Positions 36,400 to 50,800 of a DNA stretch of 64,000 nucleotides are shown one piece after another. The notes under the pieces were generated by a model. The model did not search any database, was not told the DNA's origin, and worked only from the letters and a program-made list of their open reading frames with translations. The DNA comes from Phoenix dactylifera. Its lineage: Eukaryota; Streptophyta; Magnoliopsida; Arecales; Arecaceae. The stretch covers positions 3,647,775-3,711,774 of the forward strand of contig NC_052409.1 in NCBI RefSeq assembly GCF_009389715.1, given 5' to 3'. Both the position numbers and the translations under genes were made by a program. The stretch's first letter is position 1. Every line of letters begins with the position of its first letter.

Positions 36400-37440
36400 A
36401 ATTAACTGCAAGGTATGAAATTGTTGTCCATGACAAATATTGTATGGTAAGATATTAATATGGCCTTTCGACCGACATAAAAGCTAAGCTGGCATTGTAT
36501 TAATTAGAGACCCTTGATAAGGCCTTCCATCAAACTTAGCAATTTGAGAGGGCTTTTGCGTTGAGGGCTAGATGTCTAGCTTTCTAAGCTAGGGTTTCAT
36601 TAGTTGTTCCAGCATAATTGCTTGATACACCTGCTCATCTTACCTCTACAACACTAACCCAAGAATGCAGCAAGGAGATAGAGAGGTCCAAAGAGGTACT
36701 TTCCATAAATGATGTGAATCAAGTTTGATATTTCAGAGATCACAATTAGGGCCACTTGACAATCATATGCCATGTTCGTAGGATGAATTGGTGCCGCATG
36801 GAGGAGACTATTTTTGAGGTATTCGATGACTTTCCTTAAGGGGGACCTACTGAAGAATCTATTAAACCTACATCTTCAATTGATCAACTAGCCTCTGATA
36901 AGGAAGTAAATGTGTCTGTTTTTGCCTTACTTGCTGCTCCAAAAGAAGACTAGTGTCAAGATAATATCTTCCATCTCAATGTGGAATGCTATGGCAAAAA
37001 AAGTCTCCCTTGTCATTGACGGTGGTAGTAGCATAAATGTAGCCTCTAGAAAGCTTATAAAGAAAATTAACCTAAAATAAGTACCACATCCAAAGCCCCA
37101 CAGGATCTCCTGGATAAATGGTTCTACGATTCCTATAGCCAAAAGTGTCTCATCATTTTAAAACGGAACAAAACTTATACTGATAAGACTCGGTGTAATA
37201 ATCTTCTCATAAATGTCAGCCATATTCGGTATATTTAGTTGTTCTTGGATCTATGACAGAGACGCCATTCACCGAGAAGAGGCTAATATATATACATTCA
37301 AGATAAATGAAAAATATCTCACCGTTTACCCACAAAAGGGCTTCCTGTTTTTACCAAGAAGAAGACTAAAGATAAGAAACTCAACTCGGATCTTTATGAA
37401 GAGTGGCTGGTAGGGAATTTGTCGAGAGCCAAATTTTGCA
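36400..37440 (+). pseudogene. decayed Ty3/gypsy-type retrotransposon gag-protease region
   Basis: Translation in shifting plus-strand frames gives a gag-like helical segment (about 36440-36600), a zinc-knuckle remnant with lost cysteines (about 36710-36790), and a retropepsin-like active-site region (VIDGGSSINVAS near 37012-37047). A downstream segment containing YDRDAIHREEANIYTF near 37247-37295 is typical of the stretch between protease and reverse transcriptase in Ty3 elements. Several stop codons and frame changes show it is inactive. No reverse transcriptase, integrase or complete element is present. Confidence 0.65.
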
Positions 37441-37800
37441 AGCCAAGGACAGTTGATGCAGCAAAGAAGGAAAAAAAAATCCAAATCTAACTAGGAGGCC
37501 TATATATAGGCCTCCTTAAGGACTCCTTTTCCTCAAAATAGGCCTCCTTAAGGACTCCTTTTCCCTTCTGAGGAAAGTTAGTGTAAGAGTTGACCTATAC
37601 CCTATAAATAAATTCAAGTTATACTCGTTTGATATTTGGTAATTATCAATAAAGAATTTAAACTTCTCTTAATTTTGCTTGCGGCAAGTCCCTATTTATC
37701 ATGATGCGAGACCAATGATCCCGCGAGAAGCAATTGAGCAAGGCCAAAAGTTTTGGACATTCTTCGGAGAGCTGGAGATGTGAGAGACTCAAGGTTTGAC
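37430..37800 (+). mobile_element. probable LTR-like fragment after the gag-protease remnant
   Basis: This has a palindromic AGGCCTATATATAGGCCT, a tandem copy of a unit containing AGGCCTCCTTAAGGACTCC, a CTATAAATAAA word and AATAAAG, all plausible for promoter and poly(A) parts of an LTR. It follows the protease remnant directly, so the element is rearranged or internally deleted. No matching second LTR was found. Confidence 0.4.
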
Positions 37801-37948
37801 GTGAGATCAATAATTATCCCTTAATACGCAAATTCTATATTCTCGTGCATGCTTGCTTGTATCAAGTTAGATCTCCTTTTACTATGACTAAGTTGAACTT
37901 TCGTTTGCTTAACCAGACCAACAAGAATGCACGCATGCATAGGAGGAA

Positions 37949-37951
<3 letters not shown>

Positions 37952-37979
<28 letters not shown>
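37952..37979. repeat. (GA)n microsatellite
   Basis: A perfect run of about 14 AG dinucleotides between the LTR-like fragment and the 3' side of ARP4. Confidence 0.95.
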
Positions 37980-37982
<3 letters not shown>

Positions 37983-38871
37983 TGAAAGAGAGGAAAGGTG
38001 GAAAATTAAATTTTGGAAATAAAAAGGCTGTTCTCTCATCATCCTCTTTGCAACAGCAGGTCATTTGAGAAATCAAAGAGTTTTCTCTAATTGTGATTAC
38101 CGAGTTCAAAGAGGCAGCAAAGCACAAAGGTACACATCCTGCATGAATCGGGTTATCAAGCAACGGTAAACAAATCAGATAAAGATACTCCATCTGCATG
38201 TTCATATTTGGATCCAGACATTTTGCCAACAAAGAGATCACTGAATCTTGAAAATGATGTCACCTCTCAGCCTGAAACGGTTTAGAATGCTACATACTAA
38301 GCAGGTGCCAAGGTTGGATTCTTCAAAATCCGAGAATACAGAAATCACTCGAAACTATGGGGGCGATTCATTGCCAATCATTTGGAGCATGAACAAACTG
38401 CGAATAAGTTGAGCAATCACGCTGAGTGTTCATACCATGAAAGAGTACCTAGGTTTTGGTATAGTTCAGGACTCCTACAAGCAGCAGAAATGACATAGTA
38501 GGGTAATGAGCTCTGAATCGCCTCGCTCAACAAGGTTCATGCTGAACAAGAAGCAAATGTATTGTCACGTATTCAGGACCCCAAAGCCAAAGTACTGTTA
38601 AGTGAGATATTCAGAACAAGAGAAAATGTGCTGCTATAATCCGTAACTGTTGCAGTAGAGTCAAATTACATTCTTTTCCTACATTCCTGAAAATTTAGCA
38701 AAATTAAAAAATGACAGATTAATCAGAAAATATTGATAATAATAGTACACCATTCTTCAGTCATCAGAAGAGAAACATCATCTGATAGCAACAAATACGA
38801 CTCCAGCTTGGGGGCACCGAACGGCCACATTCTTCGTGTCAACATGCCATTATGCTTGCCTGAAGTCATAC
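37980..38871. other. 3' flank of ARP4
   Basis: Non-coding sequence downstream of the ARP4 stop, probably including its 3' UTR. No recognisable ORF and no clear AATAAA on the minus strand close to the stop. Confidence 0.5.
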
Positions 38872-41800
38872 CTAAGGGCATTTTCTCTGAATATATGAAA
38901 CTCCATGCTCTTCATACCTGCCACAACACAAATGCACAGGTACTACCTCCACATGATGGATAGATAAGCTATTCTAAGAATATGTTGGTTCACCAAACCA
39001 TTTTGTGCTTGCAGGTAATAACAGAATGAAAGGTGATATTTTTCATTCGAAAAAAAACAAAAAATAAAAAATAAAAACTCACTCTGCTTTGGAGAACCAC
39101 ATTTGCTGAAATGACCCAAGAGATGCCAGAATACTTCCTCCTATCCAAACACTGCAATGATTATTCATATACAGACCCATTATATGGTGCAAACCGTACA
39201 GAAACAGCGATGAACAGCTGTTAAAGAACAAAGAGATTCTTCGCTTTGATGCAATCAGGTTTCATGATCACTATTACTAAACATATCTCCTGAATCAACT
39301 TATACATAAACTATCAGATAAATGCAGATGCATGAGCCTCCAACAAGATAGAAAAAACTGATACATCCTACATGAAGATTTTAACTTCCTTTTTTAAAAA
39401 AAAAATACAAATGTAATCGCAAAGCCTTTGCAAAATGAGGCAAGATACATTTGAGATATTCCAAATCTTAGTCTATGAAGCGTTGGCTGTTGAACGTATG
39501 GTTTGCCTGAGTTGATAGTTGCTGGCTGGATTATGACTGACAATTTACCTCTTCCAAGAGCCATTAGAAGTTAGATTTAGTTGAGCTAATAAGAACTATG
39601 GTACAGGAAATTTGCCACCCGTGTATTGCACATAAACAAGGCTTGTTATAGATTAGTTGAGCATATTAAAGGTCAGATGACATGGGAAAATCAAAATAGT
39701 CCAACATAAATGTACTGCACCATGCAAAGCATTCACCAACTATATAATAAAAACCATCGAGCAATGATACCAGACTATCAGTTCTTCAAAATCGAGCAAG
39801 AAGCAGCAGTGTTAACATTGTAGGAAAAGAAACACCAGAAAATTTAGGTTTTCTAGAATTGAACAGTAAAAAGCGTTGTCAGATTTAAAATGAAACTAAA
39901 GAGCAGGTTCCATTCCTTGATTTCAATAAAATTAAACTAATGCACCAAACAAGCAGGTCCTCTGTTCTTGTGGATAGTGAATTTATAACTCAGGACAATA
40001 CAACATGTGGTTTAAAATACCCGAACTTAGATAACTTATAGTTTAACACGTGATAATGTCTGTATTTGTCATGTTAATGTAAGGACAGGAGTTTTTGAGA
40101 AGTGTGACTGGATGATCAAAATTATGGTCAATGTACATGATAAATAAAAGGTTTACATTAAATCATGGTAGCAATAAGTAGTTGTGGGAACCAAAAGTCT
40201 TGGGACCATCCAGCGGAGAAAGCAATGTTAGGGATAAGTTTTTCAAGTGAGGGCAGCAGCTATGGTTGATATCCACGTGGGTTCCCCTCGTAGTCTTAGA
40301 GAGGTGATCAGCGCTGGTTGAGAAAGCATCTTTTCCCTTTACCAAGCTTCGAATATATAGTTCACACACTGTTACAAGGGTTATTAACTTTTTCACAAAA
40401 TGTCTTAGGCAAGTAGGTTGCTACTAGCAGGAGGTGCATATCGAGATTGACCATCATATCTTCAACACTAAAATCCACTCTATTCAAAACCCTACATCTG
40501 AGACAAATGTAAACTCCTTCAGGAGATTTACATTTCATCCTAACATTTGCTTCCACTATCAGTTAGGCGAAATCTCAAACTATGACCCACCTCAAGTCTG
40601 CCAAAGTTGGATGTACTAAAATAAGTCCATCCAGCTTCAAAACTGTATACCGCCATCTAACTTATTAGAAGCTTAATGGTACTTGAAGAATTTATACAAG
40701 CTGTTCCAAGCTCACCCACCTCCAAAATACATATAGATAAGACATGAGATGCACATATAAAAAGAACAGACAAGCTTGAAAATTTAATAGTAAAGTAGGT
40801 TTCAGGTGGTTGCTAACTATAAATGTGCCAGTTTTGTAGAAAAAGTGGCACAATTAAATAAACAAATGATATATAAAATCAAGATTTTTTGAGAGAACAA
40901 TAAATATGACCTGAATCGCCTTTCTATCGCGTTCCCACTTGCTAGTACCTTAACACGTGCAGCTTGAGGAGCCTCCTAAAGAAAACGATGCAATGGAAAT
41001 CAGAATGGTATTCCAATTTAAAATTAAAATCATCGCTGTGCATTATAAGCATGCAAACAATCAGTTTGTTCCTCGGCTACCCCTACAAAACTTAGGCCTT
41101 CGGAAGCTTAGCATACATCAAGAAAAGGATAGAAGACATGATATATGAAAATAATAAAAGCCAAGATGATTTAATGTTCGGTCAACTTACTTGAGTCAAT
41201 TAATCAAACAGAAGTAACAAAAGCTTTTCAGATTTGAGGAGAAAGATAAGGTAGTATATTGTTAACCAAAATAAAGAAAATATTTATTGGATTCAATTTT
41301 TCAAATATTTCAAGGCCAAGACATGACTAATTTTAAAAGATGACTGCAAGTATATTATTCTGACAATTGCAAGTTTTGCTACCAATAAGAACATAAAACC
41401 CCATCCTAAGAAAAATTCTCTGAAACATTATTTGCCATTCGACTTGCACAGATGGGTTACTTTGAAATAGTATGTTTAAATTGTCATACAACAAATTGGC
41501 AGCTATGGGATAGCAAACACAATGGATGTGGTTGTTGGTAAACTCTACCTCCATCAACTCTTTCTCAAGCCGCTCCTTTAACTGTTGCATTGATGCTGTG
41601 CCACCCGCAAGCTGTTCATTGAAAAGGAGGATTAACCAGAACAACATTTAAGATTCAGGAAACAGAGGGGGGAGAATCAAGAAACTAACTGAGATGATTA
41701 TATCTAGCACTAGTTTCCCTTCTCTGATGCAAGAATATTTTTTGTATAGTTTTATCCTTACAGAAACTACCATAGCAATCATTTTATCAAAATCAAATCT

Positions 41801-44800
41801 TGTGAAGAAATATCAATGATCAGCATTCTCTCTTGCTCTTAAACATAGTGGAAAACCATATGGAATAACACACAATTGAATAGAAACATTATTATCAGCA
41901 TTAGGGCAAAATGAAAACATCAATGATCAAATCATCCAAAAAAATATTGAAAATGGGCATGTAAACTTACCAAAATGCTGCTAAATAGTTCTCTCCGAAT
42001 GTCTACGTCGCATTTATTTATGCTCTCAATGACCTGAACAAAAAGACAAGCCAAAAAGCCAAAAACTTAGCAAATTTAGCAAGATTAGATTTAAATACTC
42101 ACTGAAAAGAAAAACGACAAGGACGGGCTCACCATTTGTGGAAGACCACGAACAGGTATAGCAGAATCTGCATAGCTCTCCATGCCCGGAATTGTCTAAT
42201 GTTCCACATCCAATGCAGAAATAAATATACATGAGCAATTATTTGATATAAAAAATCAGAAAAAATAGACAGAATGGAAAAACTAAGATCTCAATCTGTA
42301 TTTACTTGGACCAAATCATTCACACAAATGAACACAAGAACAACCAAGTTGTAACACTTCATGCATCAGCTGTTTTTTAGATACACTTACAAACAATTAT
42401 AATTGTGGAAGTTCATATTATCAGTATTCAGTAGTATCATGAGTTTAACATGAGCCATATGTCTAAACTACACAAAACTAAACATCAAAATTACATAGGT
42501 CAGCAGAATGACCATGTCCATATAAGAAATTCATTGTTAGATTGAAGTAGAAATTGGAAAGACAGGGTAGAGTTCTTATGGAGAACTTCAGCTACCTTGT
42601 CAAAAGAATGCATGACATTGTGGCTAGTTTCAGGTGATTCAGAATTTCAGTTATCTTTGTGGGTTATTTCATTGCATTGAGAAGTATCTTTCACATGGAA
42701 ACAGAAAAAGGAAAAACATCATTCCACAAAAGAAATTTCAATTGTATACCTGGGCTAATGATGGGTTAAATAGAACATCAGGAATCTTGAATCTATCGGC
42801 ACCAATTTCAATTGTTCTGCATCACATAATTAAAAAGGTATATTATAAAAATGCACGGTATATGATGAGTTTTGCAATACCCTGAGATGAAACCAATGAA
42901 CAAAGATATGAACGTAAAGCATGACTATATACAAAGAATAGACCCTGGCAATTTAGGAGAAGAAAACATCATACCCAACTATTCCATACAAATTTAAGCA
43001 TAATAATGGTAATGAACTTACTGCCCATCAGGGAGCTCATAAGAAGTCATAGGAACATTCGCATATGCAGTCTCTGCAACAAAAGGCTTTTCCAGGTTAG
43101 TTTGCTTCCATTCAAACATACTAGAGCTAAAGTCAAAGAACAGAATCACAAAACAGAGTTGCAGAAAATAGCTAACTTATATTGCAAATCGGATCAGTGA
43201 ATTAGATTTAAAGCAATCTGACTTCAGATCTTAGATTTTTCTCCCTCCACAGTAAATTCCAATGAATAATGTCAATTCCAGCCAATTACCTCATTGTTTG
43301 AATATATATCTTAAAGTATAGAATTTTCTACCATGGATCCGCATAAGGCTGGTGCCTTTCAATTGTGAGAAAAGATTTTTAAAACCAGGTACTTTTCATG
43401 CTAGTAGACATTATGACATATAGTACAATGAGTAATTCTACACCATGACGACACCATCACATGGTAACTTAAATCTTTCCTCCTGGCTCCTACAATGCTT
43501 CCTGTTCAACTTCATCTACCTATATAACCATTTGATTTTACTAAGGATGCCGCTCACCACCATTAGCCCCTTTAGGCTTTTATAAAATTACTCATATCAA
43601 GATCTTCATAAAAAACATGAAGTAACAGTCCTTCCAGAATGTAGCGATTGCTAAAGCCATTATCACTTCATTGTAGAATGACAAAGTTGGTTACTCCAAA
43701 ATGGAAGGTCCTCACCTGCTGCATTCTGCATGCGATATTATAACAACATTATCGAACTTCACTAGATTTCCAATGAGCTACAAGATAGCTAAAAAATAGA
43801 AAATATTCTCTTCTGACAACGGTTACCACTAGCATCAAAGAATTTCTGAAGATCGATCTCAGACATCAGCCAAATGCAGAGATAATCTTTCACAAATAAA
43901 GAGTAACCACAAAATGTCAAGAGCTACAATATTCTGTCCGACAAATCTGATGGGGTTCTATATGTACAAAATCCTAATTACCAACACCAATAAAAACATA
44001 TATATGGTATACAGCACACAATTCTCAATAAATAATTATGCATCAGATCTTTTAGATAATTTCAGAAAAATAAAATAAGTGTTTGAAAGATACTTCATGA
44101 TTGAATGTTCTTATGCTTATGACTTAGAATGAATTGTCCTAAAAACATAAGACGGGAAAATTAGCAAAAACACCTGACAGATAACATGTTTTTCCTTTAC
44201 CGAGTGACCACATGCACAGTAATATCAGAATGAGAAAATTTAACAATTAAGTACCGATAAAAATGAAAGGAGGTACATTATCTTCAAACTTCAGCCATCA
44301 GACCAAGTATTGATGTTCACAATTATTTATGTCATATGGAATTGAGATATACCATCAAATGCAGTATCTGGTACTCGACATACGCATTCCTTGATGTCAC
44401 CAGCTATTACCCTCTGCAACGAGCAATCTCAGTCACAACACAATCAACATGGCTACTATTTTTTTTAATCATGGATTGAAAACAGACCTGGGAGTACAGC
44501 TTGTAGCTTTCTGTGGTATTTGGAAAATCAAGATCTATTGTCTGTGAAAAATATAAAATAAAAGAGACAAATAGTTAAATATAATAGAAACAGAGTATTG
44601 TCAATCTAAACTATTTGGGGCTTTGAAAGAATTACATGAGAGACTACAAATTACATCCAGATAGCGAAACGAAAAGATATTTTTGACAAATTCATGAAAA
44701 ATCTGAAGCATAGTACTTCTAAATATGAAAAGCATGCCACTTCGTATTTAATGCTGCCTTTTTTTTAATGATAGAAGACTTTGTACAAACAGAATCAGGT

Positions 44801-47800
44801 TACCATTTATTCAAATTCATTATGCTTAGTCTAACTATCCAGCCTATACTTCTACAGGAGTTCCCTTTTCCAGTTGATTTGTTTATAAACAAAATCTCGA
44901 ATATGTCTTCATCTATAGTGCATTCAATGATCTATAAAATTTTGACAAGTTACCCAAGTAAACGTTTTAATGTTTCTAGAGAGCATAATTGTTACTTTGA
45001 CAAACTTAAAGCTTTCCAAGAACATCTTTTACTCCATACATAGTGTTATCATAGCAATTAGAAATCTGCTGTAGCTTTCAGAAACATGAAAGCATAACTA
45101 TCAGATCGATACTTCCAACTTGTCAAGTGCTCTGGTATAATGAGATCAAAAGTTGAAGTCCTGCAAATTGCAATTCACACTGAATCAAATGCTGCGTTAC
45201 TTCATGAGATAATGAAGCCATGCATGTAATCAGATTTGAGACGAGTTTGCAATGCAATTCTCATTCAAATTTTGGAGGGGATGTAACGTGCTCCAACAAG
45301 AGAAAAACCTGATTGCTATCTGCAACCAGAATTGATGAAATAATGTTTCTTTTTTCCAATCTCCAACATCTCGCTACATTGTTTTGAACTTGGAATACCA
45401 AACCTGAATGTAATTATTCTCACAGTACAAGCTCAGGAATGTGTTATCAAGAGGGCATAGGGCATATGAGAGCATGATGCATTCATGTGTTCATGAGATT
45501 AAAACTTATAGCCATCTGCTTTGTGCATAACTATTATTCCTCAGAATAAATAAAATACTTTTAAAAATTAATGGGACGCGAAACAGTAGTCATACCCCAG
45601 AAAAATGTCAAAAATGTCAGTTGCAGAACCACCTCATCTTTCACAATATGCATCTTAATTTGTTCGTCAAGGCCAAGTAAATGGATGCAAGCCCAACAAA
45701 ACTAGAACCACAAAACATTATATGAGTACTACGATCATTTTCCTTCAATGCTTTCAACAAAATCCTCCATCATCATCTTTCGCAAGTTTTCTCCCCTCAA
45801 TTTACTTGCTACAACTCTTCTCACCTTTTCCAAAGACAAATCTACCATATAGGTCATCATATGGTGGACTTTCAGCCTTAAAAGCTGTCATAGAACTTTG
45901 TTAGCATTTCCACATCTTTCCAAGTCCTTTATATTATATTTTTTTTCCATTTCTTGAAAGCAATCTTTTCTTCATTAGTCACTTATTAGACTCCCTAGAA
46001 ATCCACTAAATGTAGGTTAGATATACTTAACAAGAATTTACTTAAATGCTTTTAATACAATTGGTAAGCTAACCACATAGCATAGGATATAGCAATAGCA
46101 TTCAACTTTAGACCTGATCTTTAGCTAATGGAACAGCAGCCATTGTCCCACCATACATATGATTTTGTCCTAGTTTGACTTATGTTTTCACATGTGGTCT
46201 TGAACCTCCCCTTCTCTCACGTACACATCCATTGAAGTACTGAAAAGGTCAATTTGTACTAGTTGCAGCTAACCACAAAATTAGCATATCAAGAGTTTTT
46301 GTTTCCCAGTATTAAGTAAGATGGAAAGAAAATACTGTATCTTAATTTAATGGGCATCATGATTTTTAGAGTTATTAGGTTAATTCTAAAATAAGATGCA
46401 CCACAGGGAAGAAAGAAAAATTTAAAAATAATATATGTTGACAAAAGAGATAAAAAAAATTTAAAGTAACCGCATATATATAATTAAGAAAAAAGTTTGC
46501 AAGCTCAGACCAAATTTTCATAAGGAAGCTACCTGAAATTCTCCGGGTCGCATTTCCCTTCTCTTGAAGGAATATCTAGGCTTCAACTGAAAAACCATAT
46601 ATCAAATGTGAGTAAAGCCAATGCAGCACTCTGCAATCATGAATTAGCAACTACAAAATAATCATTTGGTTCTACACCCAATTATTAGTTAACATACCAC
46701 AATGCCTTTGCTCTCCAAGCTTTTCATCATACACTCGGTCAGGAATTCACCTCCAATTGGTGATTTTGCCGCAGCCTACAGCCACTCAAACAACCATGCT
46801 AAAATCAAAAAGAATCTGAGTGCATATGGTACTTCTAAAATGTCAAACATAGAAGTGCTCATTTCATCATGTATAGGCCAGTTTAATCTCAAAAAATCAT
46901 GCACAGGCCGTGCTTCACCCAGCCTAAATTTTAGGTGGTTGGGCAGGGTTGATCAGGTTGTGTGGGGCTCAAGCCTGAAATCCTTGGCCGAACTCGAGTA
47001 TTTCCACTAAGTGATATATATTCACAGACAATTTTTAATGCCCCTGTGTGATGTCTTGCAAGCATATACTACAGATGCTGTATGTATGCTGTGTGGTAAG
47101 CTGTACTTAACAGCTATAACCAGCCTGAAGATGAATTTAGAGTGAAACTGGGTATGTTTCAACCAGGTTAAAACTTCTTCTATAGTTTAGACCTAGCCAA
47201 GACACAAATGCATCCAAGCAGTCATGGACAGAAGCAAACTGGTCTAAGTCAAGCTTGGGCTAAGGGTTAGGGATGTCACTTGCGTATCAAACTAGTGTTA
47301 ACCAACCTAGTCCAGCTAGCTGGTATGCAATTCCAACCATAAGCCATGAGGAAGTGCAGCAGCTTCTTCCTTCACATAATCATGTAGAAAATAATATATT
47401 ATTTTCAAAACAATAAAGATCATCTGGAACCGGACATTCATAAGTCAGATGGGATTGGAAGTGGTCTACAAAATAAATAAAATCATACTCCATTAAGCCC
47501 CGGCACATCTTAAACAATTCGGGCTGCACAGAGGCTCGGGGTGGCCCAACCAACCAGCCCATTTCACCTACTCAGATTCCAAAACTTGATAGGATTTTAC
47601 TACCATTATTCAGTCATTCAAAGATTAGTTTAATTTTTGATGATACATATCTTACCTACATATATGTGAATGGCAATCCATGCAACAGTGCATAATAACC
47701 CCCATTAAATCTAATAACTTTATCAAATGAAACAAAATAAGGCACAGAAAGCACTATAATAAGCACTTGCATCCTTGTAGAAATACAGTCATGTACTAAT

Positions 47801-50800
47801 ATTGGAAATGCTTTATTTAGAATGATGCTAAGCTGTTATGCCATCAAGCTCACTGAAATAGCTGCAATGTGTTTGAATTGCACATATCGTCACATGTTTT
47901 AAGTTACTTTGCCTAAGGCAGCAGTACAATACCTTTTGAAGAACATAGCCATCATGAACAGCAGTAACGGTTGTGGATCCACCCCCGCTGCATCAGAAAT
48001 ACTGTTTCTTATTGCTAGTCTTGGTAGGATTGTAATGTTTCAATGATATTTGAGCAATAAGGAAAATTCCAATAGCAAATGCAGACATCCAAGAAGCAAC
48101 CACACCAAATTCCTAAAGTGTGCCAACAATAAAAGCTAAGAAATGATAGTGAGACCCATGTAATTAAGAAATAAAAAAATGTGGCAATTTGGGAGCTAAA
48201 AAAAAAAGCCTTTTTAATGGTTATAAATACTGAAAATAACATGAGAACTGCAAAAGGATAAACATTTCTTGTAGCACCACATGCAGATGTGCTCACATGC
48301 ATGCACACATTTATAGATATATACACACGCGTTGACATAAAGACATGTAAAAAACAGTTCACCCCTACACAGTTTAGACCAAATTTTCATGTTGCAAAAT
48401 TTAACTTGACCAAGATAAGCCCACCAATTGACCAAAGCTCCAAACTGCAAGTATTCAGGGACAAAATTTATTTAACTTGATATAACAAATATTGCTAGAG
48501 TTCCCAGAATAATTGGATTATATAATATAGACATACTGACACTTGATTGACTTATACTGACCCAAGAGTGTCTGCTATCTCATCCCTATCAAAAATGCTC
48601 ATACATGAAGCAGCATGGTTCAATTGCAAGGGTTAAATTAACAAGATAAGCATATTATCAAAATCCAAAACCACAGTGATATCTGAATACACTCCCTCAG
48701 TGCATAAAAACAGGTTTAGAATATTTAGTTGTTAGAGAGTGATGGTACACTAAGCTTCGTGCCTTCGGCAACCTGTTAGAGATATGGAAGACATATGTTT
48801 GCAAGGTGTATCATATATATGTTTATAATCTTGCACGTTGAATAACATAACTAAGTCAGTTGTCCTACTAGGCAACCACAAAAACAAAAAAACAAAAAAA
48901 ATGGTGCACAAAAACCACCGAAACAGGACAACCCTAGGAAATAAAGTCCAGTAATAGACAGCTTAACAAGGTAATATGCAACTTGTGATTCTAGAAGACT
49001 GCAAGCATATGAAGTGGCGATAAACAAGAATCAAAGAAACAGTTAGGGTAAGCACATCCCTACTTTGATTTGTTAAACAATTAACATTCACAAAAAAAGG
49101 AATTCTAAAAGTGTAGCCAAAGAATTATAGAAGGGCAATGAGCTCCTGCGGGAAAGAAGATCAAGTCAAAACAACCCTAAGACACTGATCTACTTGCAAA
49201 AACTAGTCAAAAAGGATACATTGGCCAAATATTAGTTGATGTCAGTTGTCATGAATTAACAGAAGGCTTCAATTATCCAGTGAGATTTTGGAGATTAAAC
49301 ATTAAATCTAAATACTTCAGAAATTGGAATTAAACTTCTATACTTTGATCACAATGCCACCACTTCCCTAATGACCAAGTAGCAAGAGATCGCATGATTT
49401 GACTTTTATCACATAGCAACCTCCAGGAAGGACCAAGCATAGAGAATATACCAGTGTTCAATGGTCAAACTTTGCTATGGATACGTCAGTTTCACATGAT
49501 CGAACTCCGAAAACGTTTACCAACGTACATGGCCAAATTATTAATCAAGAATGCTAAATTAAACACTTGAGCCACAGCCAGGTCATGGTTTTAGAATCAA
49601 TGTATGTGCATCATTATACAGCTGCTTTTACATCATGTGATTTCAATTACCCATTATAAACCTTTGTAACTGAGGCTGATCATTTTAAAACAAGAAAAGC
49701 CTACATTAAAAGTATCATATCATCAAAAAACAGAAACTTGTGCTGCACTAAAAAATAAAGTTTGCCAGACTTGGGGAAACTAATAGCTGAGTACATCAAA
49801 TTTTAAAAATGCACTCAAGTGTGGCTGCATGTAAATATAGCTCCTGACATACAAAATGCAAGTGAAAGGACAGCGGGAAAGAATTTCAGCAAGCATAAAT
49901 ATCCTACCTATCAACAACAAGAGATGTAGCTCGCCCAGATGCAAAAGATGTGAGAACCTGGCAGTGGAAGTTAATATAGTCAACCATATGCATATGCTAA
50001 CCAGTAGGAGAAAACGCAAAGCTTAGAAAAGGCCTTAATGATTATGCTAAGTGTCTCAATGAAAAATGGACTGAAAGAATACAGCATTTTTTGCTAAAAA
50101 TAAAGCTGGGACTTTGTAATTCTCAAACATGAGCTCTGCTGCCCTGTCAAACATTAAACAAAATGGTTACAATCATGCATATCCAACACCGACATAAGTA
50201 CAGAAATAACAAATCTCAGTCCCATGTAGTAAGGAACCAGATCACCTTTCTCTTTGCTGAGGAGTATTACAAGATGGTTCTGCAAGCAGCATTGGATGTT
50301 CTTTGGGATCAATTAATAACCGCTCCCTGTGAAAGACAGCATAGTCATAGTAACTATTATTCACATAGTGATATCAAACAAAATCACTTCTCTAATCACC
50401 ATGAGAATATGCTTCACACGATTGACATGAAAACCAAACAGCAGTCGCAATAGGCACAGAAACAAATATGATTTTGTGATCATAAAACATAATTCCAGCA
50501 TTGTGTGACTCATTTAAACACTGTTATACTGTATGAAATCACATGTCAATGATTTCATAATCTGTCTAGGCATGCCGGTTTAATTGGTTATGATATGGTT
50601 CATGCTTAAAGCATTAACTCAATCTTAGATACTAATAAGCGTATTAACAAGTCTGAAACCAGGACATCCAAACTATTTATCAATAAGTGAATTGGATGCC
50701 CAGTTCCTTTCCACTAATTAAACAATGAGAGAAGATGGGAATGTCCCTTCTCATTAAAAAAAGGGAGGAGGGGGGGGGGGGGGGGGGGGGGGGGTTAGGG

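Noticed and set aside
46700-47570. Plus and minus ORFs around 46702-47562
   Set aside because: The left part overlaps ARP4 exon 9 antisense. The rest is intron sequence with no recognisable product.
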